Shown: positions 27,603 through 37,690, numbered from the stretch's first letter. The stretch: 64,000 nt of DNA from CAVWQV01 sp963757115 (GCA_963757115.1 CAVWQV010000001.1:248001-312000); one strand, 5' to 3'. Numbers and translations: made by a program. The notes: generated by a model from the letters alone, not told the origin.

Positions 27603-28640
27603 ATGGATCAAGTGTTGAACCGGGACATCGTGGTCATTGGGGGCTCATCCGGCGCAACCGCGCCGCTCAAGACTATGCTGGGCGCCCTGGCGCCGGATTT
27701 GCCCGCAGCCTTGTTCGTGGCGCTCCATCTGCCGGCACGAAGCATCGGCATGTTGGCGACTGTCGCGTCCGCAGCGGGCCCTCTTCCCGTGCATCAGGCC
27801 GAAGACGGGATGCCGATCCTGCCCGGGAACATCTATCTGGCCGTCCCAGACCACCATCTGATCCTGGACAACGGCAGAATGCGGCTCGGCCGGGGTCCGC
27901 GAGAGAATATGGCCCGCCCGGCCATCGACCCGTTGTTCCGCTCAGCGGCCATCTCCTACGGCCCCCGGGTGATTGGAGTGATTTTGTCCGGCCTGCTGAG
28001 CGACGGTGCTGCGGGCCTCGAAGCGATCAAGCGCTGCGGCGGGGTCGCCGTGGTGCAGGACCCGGACGACGCCATCGCCGACGAGATGCCCCGAAGCGCT
28101 ATCCGGGCCGCCAAGGTCGATGTGACCCTCCCGAGCGCTCGCCTGGGCGACGTGCTGTCCGATCTGGTGCGGGAGCCTCCGGGTTGGCCGGTGCCGGTCC
28201 CGCCCGACATTCGGCTGGAGGTCGACATCGCCGCGGGCGAACGGGTGGACAGCGAGGTCATACGGCGCATCGGCGATCCGGCCGCGCTGACCTGTCCCTC
28301 CTGCGGCGGGGTGATGAACGGGATCCGCGGCTCAAAGCCGTTGCGGTTCCGCTGTCAGGTCGGACACGCCATGACCGCCGACGTCATGGCCAAGCAGCAG
28401 GAGAACGCGGTTGACGAAGCACTGCGGGTCGCCTTGCGGGTGATCGAGGAGCGCGCCGAACTGGTCGCCAGAATGGCGCAGGAGGGCCGCAATTCGGCCC
28501 GGCCCGCAATCGCCGAAACGTACAGCGAGCGCGCGGCGGAATACCGGAAATACGCCGAGACCATCCGCCGGGCCGTGCTCCTGTCCATGGCGCCGATCAG
28601 CCCATCGGAGGATGAGGGCGGGCAAGATGATATTGTTTAG
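27603..28640 (+). CDS. Stand-alone CheB-type protein-glutamate methylesterase with Zn-ribbon tail
   Basis: The protein has about 345 residues. The CheB catalytic domain carries the Ser in IGGSSGA, the His in VALHLP and the Asp in LSGLLSDGAAG. There is no receiver domain. The C-terminal third has CPSCGG and RFRCQVGHAM (a CxxC...CxxGH metal-like ribbon) and a long helix, an arrangement seen in CheB proteins next to CheR/PAS/HWE kinases. Start 27603 is preferred because AGGA lies 8 bases upstream; in-frame ATGs at 27576 and 27597 are alternatives. It overlaps the next gene by 29 bases. Confidence 0.85.
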   Translation: MDQVLNRDIVVIGGSSGATAPLKTMLGALAPDLPAALFVALHLPARSIGMLATVASAAGPLPVHQAEDGMPILPGNIYLAVPDHHLILDNGRMRLGRGPRENMARPAIDPLFRSAAISYGPRVIGVILSGLLSDGAAGLEAIKRCGGVAVVQDPDDAIADEMPRSAIRAAKVDVTLPSARLGDVLSDLVREPPGWPVPVPPDIRLEVDIAAGERVDSEVIRRIGDPAALTCPSCGGVMNGIRGSKPLRFRCQVGHAMTADVMAKQQENAVDEALRVALRVIEERAELVARMAQEGRNSARPAIAETYSERAAEYRKYAETIRRAVLLSMAPISPSEDEGGQDDIV

Positions 28641-31600
28641 CCGAAACGGTTCCGCGGGGGGGGGCCTTGAGCCATTGCAAGATGACCAGGCCGACATGAG
28701 CCCCGAGCCTCAGGAGTTAGAGCCGCATACAGCCGGCTTGATTGACGGGACATCTGATTCGGGCCTGCCGCCCGACGACGAGGTCGACATCCAATCGATC
28801 AACGTCATGATCCTGGCGATCGGCGCCTCCGGTTCCGACATGAGCTCGCTCCTGCGGGTTCTGAACACGCTTCGGTTTGGATCAGGCCTGGCCGTGGTCC
28901 TGGCGCTCCAGGATCGGGAGGCTTTGGACGATGAGCAATTCAAGCGCGCGCTCGGAGCGCGAGCGGAGGCGCTCGTTGCCGTGTCGGACGGCGATCCGGT
29001 CGAGCCGGGACGCATTTACCTGCCGGGCCCGAATCTCATCACCACCCTCGAGGAAGGGAGACTGCGAACCCGGAAGGCCGAGCAGGATCCGGGCGAGCGG
29101 GGAACCATCGATACTTTCTTCGTCTCCATGGCGCAGGACCAGGACGGCAACACGATCGGTCTGGTGCTCGGACGGACAAACGGCGACGGCACGCTGGGGG
29201 TCGCCGCGATCAAGGAAGCCGGCGGCCTGACCTTGGCGGAGGATAGCGAGGCCGTCGCGCTTCCCGGCCTCGTTTCTTCGGGCAGCCCCGCCGCGCTCGT
29301 CGACCTGATCCTGCCGATCGAGGCGATCTCCGAACGCATAGCGCTTCATGCGCGCCACCATGCTCAACTGAGCGAAGCCGAAGAGCTCGACATACGGTCG
29401 GCGGCCGATTCCACCCGCCTGGCCCAGATCGCGGCCGTGCTGCGCGACAAAACCGGCCACGATTTTCATGGCTACAAGCGCGCAACCTTCCTCCGTCGCG
29501 TCCAGCGCCGGATGCAGGTGTCGCAATTCGACAAGCTCGACGCCTATCTCAGCCTTTTGCGATCGCAGCCCGATGAGGCGCAAGCGCTGTTCAACGATCT
29601 GCTGATCGGCGTGACGCGCTTTTTCCGCGACCGGCGAGAGTTCGAATTCCTCGAAGACCAGATCGTGCCGCAACTCTTCGATCAGAAGGGGCGGGGAGAC
29701 CAGCTACGTGTTTGGGTGCTCGGCTGCTCGACGGGGGAAGAGGCGTACTCGATCGCGATCATTCTCAGCGAATACGCGGCCCGGCTGCCGGCGCCGCCGA
29801 AGATTTAGGTTTTTGCCACCGACATTGATGGCCGTGCCCTCGCCGCTGCCCGCGTAGGACGATACAAGCAGGCGATCGTCGAAGACGTACCGCCGCAACG
29901 GCTCGCGCGCTGGTTCGTCAGAGAAGGCGATACCTACTGCGTCACGAGGGAACTGCGCGAGCTCTGCGTGTTCTCGCAGCACAGCATCGTCAGGGATCCG
30001 CCCTTCTCAAGACTCGACCTCGTATCCTGTCGCAATCTCCTCATCTACCTGGACAACGCGTTGCAGAGCCGGGTCATCCCCTTGTTCCATTTCGCGCTCA
30101 AGCCCGGCGGATATCTATTTCTCGGCACCTCCGAAAACGTTTCGCGGCACGCGCAACTGTTCAGGGCGGTCGACCGCGCCTACCGGGTATTCCGCAAAGC
30201 CGAGACCGAGACGCGAATTCTCCCGGAATTCTCGTTCGCGCCGATGCTGTCGCCGAAAACGGGTGTCGTGCCGCTGCAGCGTCCGACCGAACCGAGCAAG
30301 AGCCTAACCAGGCTCGGCGAGCGGATCATCGAGCGGTATGCTCCCGCCTACGCCGTCGTCGACGAGCAATTCGAGGTGCTACATTTCTCGGCGCAGGCGG
30401 GCCGCTTCATCCACCCGGCCGGCGGCGCGGCCACCCTTAACCTTCCCAATCTGGTGCACAGCGACCTTCGCAGCTATCTGCGGGACGCGCTGAACCGGGC
30501 GGCAACGGAGCACCAAACCGTCCAATCCACCGGCTTGCCAATGGGCGAAGACGGGCAACGCATGGCGGTGGACATCATCGTCGAGCCCGTCGTGGACGGG
30601 TCTCAAACGCCGCGGGGCTTTGTCGTGCTTTTCAAGCAAGGGACAGTCGCGCCCGGTGACGACGAGGCAACGTCCGATGCGCCGGTACGTCAAGACGATC
30701 ACGTGCGACGGCTTGAAGCGGAGCTGCGCGTCACGCGGGAGCGTTTGCAGACCATCATCGAGGAACTGGAAAGCACCAACGAGGAGCTGAAATCTTCCAA
30801 CGAAGAGTATCAGTCCCTCGTCGAGGAGCTGCAAAGCGCGAACGAGGAGTTAGAAACCTCCAAGGAGGAGCTGCAATCAGTCAATGAGGAGGTGACGACC
30901 GTCAACGCCGAGCTCGCGCATCGCGTCCACGAACTCGGCACAGCGAACAGCGACCTCAAGAACCTGCTGGAGAACACCCAGATCGCGACGGTGTTTCTCG
31001 ACAACGATCTCCGGGTGACAAACTTCACCCCGGCGCTCGCCGAGATTTTCCATCTGGTCGACACCGACCTTTACCGTCCGATCGAACACATCAAGTCCCG
31101 CGTGATCTACGACGAGCTGCAGGACGACGCACGCTGGGTGATCCGCACGCTCGCCGCCGTCGAGCGCGAGGTGGAGAACCCGGAGACCCGCGCGCGCTAC
31201 ATCGTGCGTGTGCTGCCCTATCGCACCGTCGACAACTTCATTGGCGGCGCGGTCATCACCTTCCTCGACGTCACGCAACTGGCCCGCGCGGAACGTGCGT
31301 TGCGCGACAGCGAAGGTCGGCTGCGCACCCTGATGGAGGGCATTCCGCAGTTGGTCTGGCGGGCGGTGGACGGCGGGCATTGGACGTGGTCCAGCCCGCA
31401 ATGGACCGCCTACACCGGCCTCACGGAAGCCGAAAGTCGCCAGCTCGGCTGGATGCGGGCCGTGCACCCCGACGATCGCGAGGCCGCCAAGCAGGCCTGG
31501 GAGGCGGCCGTCATCAACGGAGCGCTCAACGTCGAGCAGCGCCTGCTGAACGCCTCCGAGGGCCGCTACCGTTGGTTCCATATCCGGAGCGCGCCGGTGC

Positions 31601-32300
31601 GGGACGAGCAAGGCCGCATTGTTGAATGGCTGGGAACGTCGACGGAGATCGACGACCTGCGCCGGCTGCAGGAGGAGCAGAAGGTGATGGTGGCGGAGTT
31701 GCTGCACCGCACTCGCAACCTGATCACCGTAATACGTTCGATCGCCAATCAAACGTTGCAGACGAGCGAGGAGCTCGGGTACTTTTCGTGACCCAGTTCA
31801 ACGACCGGCTGGACGCACTGTCGCGCGTGCAGAGTTTGTTGTCCAAGTCGGGCCAGGGCGCGTTAACGCTGGGAACGCTTGTCCGCCTCGAGCTCGATGC
31901 CCTCGGCGCCGGGATCGAGGGAGACCGCGCTGTGATCGAGGGGCCGGACGTGCCGTTGCGTAAGTCCACCGTGCAGACCCTGGCGCTGGCGATCCACGAA
32001 CTGGCGACTAACGCCCGCAAATACGGGGCGCTCGCGACCGAGCACGGCCGTCTCCGGGTCACCTGGCGCACGCGCCAAGTCGATGGACAAAACGAACGTC
32101 TCGCGATCGAATGGGCCGAGGAGGGCCTACCGTCGCGTGATGGTTCGCCCCCCCAAAGAAGCGGCTACGGCCGAAAATTGATCGAGCAGGCGCTACCTTA
32201 CACGCTCGATGCCGAAACCAGCTATGAACTCTCCGACGTGGCCCTGCGTTGCAGCATCGAGCTCCCGCTCGGAGGATCCGGGAAACCGGAGGACGACTAG
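28612..32300 (+). pseudogene. CheB-like/CheR/PAS/HWE histidine kinase hybrid with amber codon and one frameshift
   Basis: About 1,230 residues if read through. Order: a CheB-like domain (about 65-230) with Ser kept (GASGS), Asp kept (TNGDGTLG) but the His site reading LALQD, so inactive; a CheR methyltransferase domain (about 265-525) with VLGCSTGEEAYS and SCRNLLIYLD; a long coiled coil (NEELKSSNEE type); PAS domains; and an HWE kinase with HRTRNL, HELATNARKYGAL. TAG at 29806-29808 interrupts the CheR domain in frame (PKI-stop-VFATDID, where Gln CAG is expected). At 31784-31787 an extra T in TTTT shifts the frame between HRTRNL and the ATPase part. The C-terminal piece ends at 32300, just before a response regulator. 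Confidence 0.85.
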
Positions 32301-32302
32301 CC

Positions 32303-32666
32303 ATGGCGGAAACCAACGTCTTTGACGGACGCAAAGTCCTCCTCGTAGAGGATGAGTTCCTCATCGTCGATGCCCTGGTGGAGGTGCTCCAGGAGAAGGG
32401 CATCGAGGTGATCGGGCCCGCAGCTAGTGTGGCAAACGCCCTGCGGCTGATCGAAATCTTCGCCACGGATCGACGGCGCCCTGGTGGACCTCAATCTGCG
32501 TGGAGAGATGTCGTTCCCGGTAGCGGACGCTCTTCAGGCCCGCGGCATCCCGTTCGCGTTCACCACCGGCTACGACGTCAGCGCCATCCCCGCCCGATAC
32601 GCCTCCATTGCCCGCCATCAGAAGCCGGCCCGCGCGATCGAGATCGTGAGGGCGCTGCTGGCCTGA
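32303..32666 (+). pseudogene. Single-domain response regulator, one frameshift
   Basis: A receiver of about 120 residues with no output domain. The acidic pair is in LLVEDEFLIVD, the phospho-Asp in ALVDLNLRGE, the Thr/Ser in FTTGYD and the Lys in RHQKPA. The first frame breaks at about 32470: removing one G in ACGGATC restores IDGALVDLNL. It starts 3 bases after the kinase stop and is the likely phosphate acceptor of that HWE kinase. Confidence 0.85.
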
Positions 32667-32771
32667 CCGGACCGAGGCTCCGCCGCTATCCACGGCTGCC
32701 GGGCATAGCTCTTGCGTGGAGCTCGCAGGCGCCGGCGCCTCGGCGCACGTTGGGAGCACGTGGAGAGGGGG

Positions 32772-33141
32772 TCAGCTCCCGCGATAGGTGCTGTACCCGT
32801 AGGGCGCGAGCAGCAGGGGAACATGGAGGTGCGTGGCGTCGTCCCGCACCCGAAAGCGGATCGGTATCTCATCGGTACAGACCCGGATCGTACAGGCCCG
32901 GCTTGCCGTCCAGCGCCTTCCGCCATGCCCCGACCCTGAACACTAGCTCGAAGTCGCCGGCCGTGTAGGCAGCGCCTTCCAGCAACGGCGCGTCGCAGCG
33001 GCCGTCCGCGTTCGTTCGCCAGCAGCCGAGCGGCTCCGGGTTCGTTTCCCCGAGCCGGAACAATGCGATATCTAGCCCGACGGCCGGCTGACCTCGCGCG
33101 AGGTCGAGCACGTGAACCGTAAGCCGCCCGCCGTCAGCCAT
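32772..33141 (-). pseudogene. 5-hydroxyisourate hydrolase, one frameshift
   Basis: The transthyretin-like enzyme that opens the ring of 5-hydroxyisourate, the product of uricase. The N-terminal HVLDLARGQPAVGLDIALF carries the first active-site His, NADGRCDAPLL follows, and the C-terminus ends in the hallmark YGYSTYRGS. The frame breaks near 32890: the first frame stops at 32869, while RVRDDATHLHVPLLLAPYG continues in another frame to TGA 32772. The ATG at 33141 overlaps the stop of the OHCU decarboxylase gene by 8 bases. Confidence 0.85.
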
Positions 33142-33625
33142 CTTCGCCTCCGAGCAGGTTCTCGAGCCGGAAGCGCGCGATGCGCGCCACTTCGCCCAGC
33201 GCCGTCCTGCGTTCCGCCTCCTGCGAGTTTTCGAGCCGCTTCGCCATCGCGTGCAGGATCGTCGACCGATCCCGCTGCCCGCGCACCGCGATGATGAATG
33301 GAAAGCCGAACCGCTCGCGATACAGCTTGTTATACCGTGCGAACCGCGCCGCCTCGTCTTCCGCCAGCGCATTGAGGCCCAATCCGCCTTGCTCGCCTTG
33401 TGAGGCGGCGGTGAGGATGCCGGGTCCGCCCAGTTCCGGATGCGCCCGCAACAGGCCGAGTTGGGCCGCGTCGCCGGCTTCCTGCACCACGGCGATCATG
33501 GCCCGGTGCACGTCGTCCAGCGAGGCGAACGGCCGCCGTGCCCAGGCCCGTTCGGCCACCCAGGGCGAATGCTCCCAAACACCGCCGAGCAGCGCCATGA
33601 AGCTCGACCGGTCCAAGGCATTCAC
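33134..33625 (-). CDS. uraD: 2-oxo-4-hydroxy-4-carboxy-5-ureidoimidazoline (OHCU) decarboxylase
   Basis: This 163-residue protein decarboxylates OHCU to S-allantoin, the last step from urate. Motifs include EHSPWVAERAW with the catalytic His near residue 18, LLRAHPELGGPG near 57, and FGFPFIIAVRG near 105, a segment typical of OHCU decarboxylase. It is coupled to the HIU hydrolase gene and divergent from uricase, with 139 bases between the two starts that probably hold a shared control region. Confidence 0.9.
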   Translation of the reverse strand: MNALDRSSFMALLGGVWEHSPWVAERAWARRPFASLDDVHRAMIAVVQEAGDAAQLGLLRAHPELGGPGILTAASQGEQGGLGLNALAEDEAARFARYNKLYRERFGFPFIIAVRGQRDRSTILHAMAKRLENSQEAERRTALGEVARIARFRLENLLGGEDG

Positions 33626-33764
33626 GTCGGCCAGGCGAACCTCCTGAGGTCGACAGAATGGATGGGATCATTGCAAATAACCGGCCACATGTCCGGAACG
33701 GCTGTGCGGGTTCGCTGGCACAAGGCTTGCTCCATATCCCCGTCGATCAGTGGAGGAGAACACG

Positions 33765-34606
33765 ATGCCACTCGTTCACCACACTTACGGCAAAGGCCGC
33801 GTGCGCGTCATGCGTATGCACAAGTCGGGCGAGCGATACGAGCCCCGCGAGCTGTCACTGCGCGTGTTGCTGGAGGGTGATTTCGGCCGCGCCTTCACTG
33901 AGGCGGACAACCAGACCACCATCGCTACCGACACGATCAAGAACCTGGTCAACGTGGTCGCGCGCGAGAACCTCGACGCCGAGCAAGAGCCTTTCTGCCG
34001 AGCCGTCGCGACCCAGTTCCTCGATCGCTACCCGCAAGTCGAGGGCGTGGCCGTCGTCGCGCATGAGACCCGGTGGCAGCGTCTCGCCTTGGACGGCAAG
34101 CCGCACCCGTACGGCTTCACTCTTGACGCGAACGGCAAGCCGACGGTGCGAGTGGCGGCGAACCGGGACGGGGCGGAAACCACCTCCGGCGTCGAGGGCT
34201 TCACGTTCATGAAGGCTACCGAGTCAGGCTGGGCCGGCTATGTAATGGACGAATATACCACGCTTCCCGAGAATTCGCGACCGCATCGCCGCAACCAGCA
34301 TGGACGCGAGCTGGGACTGGCAACGTGATCCGGCGAGCTTCCCTGAGGCCAACGCTCGCGTGCTCGACACCATGCTGCGCGTGTTCGTGACAACCTACAG
34401 CGAAAGCGTGCAGGACAGCATCTACCGCATGGGAGAGGCCGTGCTGCACGCCGTTCCGGAAGTGGTGCGCGTGCGGATGGCGTGCCCCAACAAGCATTAT
34501 ATCCCGATCAACCTCTCGGCCGTTCAACCTCGATAACCGCAACCAGATTTTTCTGCCCACCGACGAGCCGCACGGCCAGATCGAGTGCACGGTGGGGCGC
34601 GGATAG
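33765..34606 (+). pseudogene. Urate oxidase (uricase), two frameshifts
   Basis: About 280 residues. The start ATG 33765 has GGAGGAG upstream. The N-terminus has HTYGKGRVRVMR, the catalytic Lys/Thr region is in NQTTIATDTIKN, and the second half includes GFTFMKATESGWAGYVMDEYTTL. The frame then shifts near 34272 to continue with SWDWQRDPASFPEANARVLDT and SVQDSIYRMGEAVL, and again near 34520 to finish with FNLDNRNQIFLPTDEPHGQIE and a stop at 34604-34606. It is a cofactor-free enzyme oxidising urate to 5-hydroxyisourate. With the two genes divergent from it, it makes a complete urate-to-allantoin set. Confidence 0.9.
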
Positions 34607-34630
34607 CCTAACACCCCGAAGGCGGCCGCT

Positions 34631-34864
34631 TCACCCGCCCCGGGCATCCTTCGTCAGCACGGCCGGGTAGTCGGCCGGCTGGCCGTCCACGATCAACTCG
34701 ATATCGGACGTCAGATCGTCGTCGTGACGGTCGGCGTCGATATGTTCCGCGACCGCGCGGAGCCAATGCTCGCGAGCCCGGCCGTCCGGCCGTCCTTCCC
34801 GTTCCCAGAAGAAGTAGGCCCGCTCGCGAACAAGCTTCTTCTCATCGGATGTAAGCGCACGCAT
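34631..34864 (-). CDS. DUF2934 domain protein
   Basis: A small protein of 77 residues from ATG 34864 (an in-frame start 42 bases upstream would give 91). The signature RERAYFFWEREGRPDGRAREHW is the DUF2934 motif, a short helical module of unknown function common in alphaproteobacteria. It converges on uricase with 24 bases between stops. It may be stress related, but nothing in the sequence shows that. Confidence 0.75.
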   Translation of the reverse strand: MRALTSDEKKLVRERAYFFWEREGRPDGRAREHWLRAVAEHIDADRHDDDLTSDIELIVDGQPADYPAVLTKDARGG

Positions 34865-34943
34865 CGCGGCCTCCCGTGCCCACGCGCAACCCGCGTTTTG
34901 TGCCACGCCTGGCTGCGGAACAGCAACGGCGTGCGACTTCAGA

Positions 34944-35235
34944 TTATCGACAGGTAAGATTGCCGTCGGTCAGGGAACGATCTGGCCGCCCACGGCGCTC
35001 GCCGTTCGGCAGGGCGAACGGCGCCTGGCCGGCGCGGGTGAGCTCGAGGAGGCTGCTGAGCTGTTCGTCAGTCGGACCCGAGATCGTGCCGGTGCCGAGC
35101 AGGTTGCCCGGAAGACGTTTTCCGCCACCATCCCGGGCTCGCGCATCCGTTGCGTTTGATAGGAAACAGCCAAGCTGTCATCGAGCCGCCGCCAGCCCTG
35201 CTGGTCATGCTCCGCCCCGAGATGTCTCAAGGCCC
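34944..35235 (-). pseudogene. Decayed fumarylacetoacetase C-terminal fragment
   Basis: On the minus strand one frame reads GWRRLDDSLAVSYQTQRMREPG (about 35150-35215), resembling the family's LE-WLQTA-MR segment. Another frame then reads RLPGNLLGTGTISGPTDEQ, a close match to the GDLLGSGTISGP signature of fumarylacetoacetase, and SSLLELTRAGQAPFALPNGE to stop TAA 34944. The middle part between the two blocks (the YWT-Q--HH region) is deleted, and no 5' two-thirds is present upstream. This is a true remnant, unlike most broken genes here. The remaining bases to about 35437 hold nothing I recognise. Confidence 0.65.
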
Positions 35236-35437
35236 TGGATATCGCGCGCTGACCAGATCCGTGCGGTTGGCCGAGGCGACCCGACTGCGCCGCACGGGAT
35301 CGGGGTTCGTCGAGGTCTGGCATCGCTTCCTCCGGCGGAGATTCCGCTTTGACGAAGCATTTTAATGCTTTGAGCTGGCTGTAAATCCGGCCCGGCATCG
35401 TTCGCCGACGCGGAATCCTGCTTCCTCTGCGGCTCAT

Positions 35438-35452
35438 GTTCTTTATATGTTC
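35438..35452 (+). promoter_or_regulatory. Alphaproteobacterial LexA (SOS) box
   Basis: The sequence is exactly GTTC, seven bases (TTTATAT), GTTC, the direct-repeat LexA operator of alphaproteobacteria. It ends 14 bases before the imuA start at 35467, so LexA bound here would block transcription of imuA-imuB-dnaE2. Confidence 0.85.
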
Positions 35453-35466
35453 TGCTCCTTCGAGGT

Positions 35467-36249
35467 GTGAGAGGAGCACGACGCTTGCCCGATGCGGCGC
35501 TGTTGGACGGGTTACGACGAAGGATCGGGCGCGTCCAGCGCCGCGCAGGGCGCGCGCGGCTCGCGTCGATCCCGTTCGGGGTGGCTTCGCTTGATGACGC
35601 TCTCCCCGCAGGCGGGCTCCAGCGCGGTGCGCTTCACGAGGTGGCCGGGTCGGGCCCGGACATCGAGCATGGTGCGGCGTCGGCGTTGCTGGTTGCGGGC
35701 GTGCTTGCCCGCGTGCGCGGTCAGGTGCTTTGGGCGGTCGAGCGGCGCGACCTGTTCGCCCCGGCCTTGGCCGGCGTCGGGCTCGCCCCCGATCGCCTGG
35801 TGCTGGTGGAGGCGGGCGACGCCGCCTCCGTGCTCCTGGTGATGGAGGAGGGGCTGCGGCATCGCGGCCTCGCCGGGGTGGTGGGTGAGGTGAGCGGGCG
35901 CATGACCTTGACCGCCTCACGCCGTCTGCAACTGGCGGCGGAGGCGTCCGGGGTCGTCGCCTTGGCACTCCGGCGCAGCCGCCGGCATGACGACCCCGAA
36001 CTCGTCGCCCCTTCGGCGGCGGTCACACGATGGCGGGTAACCGTTCTTCCATCGCCGCCGCCGATCGCCCACGCGCCGTCGGTGCCCGGGCTCGGCCGGG
36101 CGCGCTGGCGGCTCGACCTCGTCCGCTGCCGTGGGGGCGAGGCCCATTCCTGGACCGTGGAGGCTTGCGATGCGCAGGGTCGTCTCGCTCTTCCTGCCGA
36201 CCTGGCCTACCGACCGGCTGCGCCAGCACGCCGGCGCGCCGCCGGCTGA
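35467..36249 (+). CDS. imuA: Mutasome protein ImuA
   Basis: The 260-residue protein is a RecA/SulA-like small protein of the ImuA family. FGVASLDDALPAGGLQRGALHEVAG near residue 40 is the typical start of the RecA-like core, though its P-loop is degenerate as in other ImuA proteins. It is needed with ImuB and DnaE2 for SOS mutagenesis and damage-tolerant synthesis. GTG 35467 opens the frame; TTG 35485 has a better Shine-Dalgarno (GAGGAG). Its 3' end overlaps the imuB start by 80 bases. LexA control is indicated by the box at 35438. Confidence 0.88.
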   Translation: MRGARRLPDAALLDGLRRRIGRVQRRAGRARLASIPFGVASLDDALPAGGLQRGALHEVAGSGPDIEHGAASALLVAGVLARVRGQVLWAVERRDLFAPALAGVGLAPDRLVLVEAGDAASVLLVMEEGLRHRGLAGVVGEVSGRMTLTASRRLQLAAEASGVVALALRRSRRHDDPELVAPSAAVTRWRVTVLPSPPPIAHAPSVPGLGRARWRLDLVRCRGGEAHSWTVEACDAQGRLALPADLAYRPAAPARRRAAG

Positions 36250-37690
36250 CCAACCGCTGATCACTTCCGCCCATGACGGGCGACGGCTCACGGTGGCGTC
36301 GGTGGACCGGGCGGCCGCAGCGCTCGGGCTCGCGGCGGGCATGGAACTCGCGCATGCGCGGGCGATGGTGCCGGGGCTCACGGCGATGCCGGCCGACGCG
36401 GCGGGCGACGCGGCCGCACTCGGCCGCTTGGCTGCCTGTTGCCTCCGCTACGCGCCGCTGACCGCGCCCAATCCGCCGGACGGCGTGTGGATCGACCTCA
36501 CGGGGGCGGCGCATCTCCATGGCGGCGAGCACGCCACGATGGTCGACCTGCTGGCGTGGCTGGCCGCGAGAGGCACTGCGGCCCGCGCGGCCGTCGCCGA
36601 TACGCCGGGTGCGGCGCACGCCCTCGCGCGCCATGCCGGGGAGGCGATCACCATCGCCCCGCCGGGCGTGGGCCTGGCGGTGCTCGCGGATTTGCCGATC
36701 ACCGCGTTGCGCTTGGCGCCCGACATCGTGGCCGGCTTGCGCCGGCTCGGCTTCGAGCAGGTGGGCAGCTTGGCCCGGACGCCGCGCGCGCCGCTCGCAC
36801 GGCGCTTTGGCCTTTCGGTGCTAGAGCGGCTCGACCAAGCGCTGGGCCACCTCCGCGAGCCAATCGAGCCCGTTTTTCCACCCGAGATCGTCAGCCAGCG
36901 CTTGGCTTTCGTCGAGCCGATCGGAACGGCGGAGGCCTTCGCCGTCGTCATTACCGAACTGACCGAAGCGGTGTGCGACCGGCTGGAGGCGAGCGGGCAG
37001 GGGGCTCGGCTGTTGGATCTGCTGTTCGAACGGGTGGACGGCTCGGTGCAGGTGGTAGGCATCGGCACGGCGCGCCCGTCCCGCGCCGCTCCCCACTTGG
37101 CACGACTGCTGCGCGAGCGGCTGGAAGCGGTCGATCCCGGCCCCGGGGTGGAAGCGATGCGGCTCGTCGTTTCGCTTGCCGAGCCGCTCGGCTACCGCCA
37201 ACCGGCCCCGGGCCTCGCCGACGCGGATAGCGAAGGTGCTGAGGACATCGCGGCATTGGTCGACCGGCTCGAGAACCGGCTTGGCGCGGGCCGCGTCTAT
37301 CGCGCCGCCCCGGTCGAAAGCGACGTGCCCGAGCGCTCGGTCCGCCGCGTCCCCCCGCTCGGGGCGCCGCCCCGAAGCAATTGGCCGCCTGCCTTGCCGC
37401 GCCCGGTGCGTTTGCTCGATCCGCCGCAGCCGGTGGAGGCAATGGCGCTGCTGCCCGACCAGCCGCCCGCCGCGTTCACCTGGCGCCGCCGCCGGCACCG
37501 TGTGCGTCGCGCCGACGGCCCCGAGCGCATCCATGGCGAATGGTGGCGGAGGCCAACGGAGGTGGACGCGGTGCGCGACTACTTCGCCGTAGAGGACGAG
37601 GATGGCCGCCGCTTTTGGCTGTTCCGCCACGGCGACGGCGTCGATCCCGCAACCGGCGATCTGCGGTGGTTCCTCCATGGATTGTTCTAA
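36170..37690 (+). CDS. imuB: Mutasome protein ImuB (inactive Y-family polymerase)
   Basis: The 506-residue protein begins MRRVVSLFLPTWPTDRLRQ; ATG 36170 has GGAGG 7 bases upstream inside imuA. Y-family layout: an N-terminal palm lacking the usual catalytic acidic DxD residues, a helix-hairpin-helix-like region (DLPITALRLAPDIVAGLRRLGF) near residue 165, a little-finger domain, and a C-terminal tail that in ImuB binds the beta clamp. ImuB is an adaptor that recruits DnaE2 to the clamp. Confidence 0.92.
   Translation: MRRVVSLFLPTWPTDRLRQHAGAPPADQPLITSAHDGRRLTVASVDRAAAALGLAAGMELAHARAMVPGLTAMPADAAGDAAALGRLAACCLRYAPLTAPNPPDGVWIDLTGAAHLHGGEHATMVDLLAWLAARGTAARAAVADTPGAAHALARHAGEAITIAPPGVGLAVLADLPITALRLAPDIVAGLRRLGFEQVGSLARTPRAPLARRFGLSVLERLDQALGHLREPIEPVFPPEIVSQRLAFVEPIGTAEAFAVVITELTEAVCDRLEASGQGARLLDLLFERVDGSVQVVGIGTARPSRAAPHLARLLRERLEAVDPGPGVEAMRLVVSLAEPLGYRQPAPGLADADSEGAEDIAALVDRLENRLGAGRVYRAAPVESDVPERSVRRVPPLGAPPRSNWPPALPRPVRLLDPPQPVEAMALLPDQPPAAFTWRRRRHRVRRADGPERIHGEWWRRPTEVDAVRDYFAVEDEDGRRFWLFRHGDGVDPATGDLRWFLHGLF

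Noticed and set aside
30720..30900. Repeated GAGGAGCTG-like bases as a DNA repeat
   Set aside because: It encodes the Glu-rich coiled coil between the CheR and PAS domains, which is normal in this family.
34970..35968. 332-residue minus-strand open frame
   Set aside because: It overlaps imuA in antisense. Only its last part contains coding-like sequence, explained as the fumarylacetoacetase remnant.
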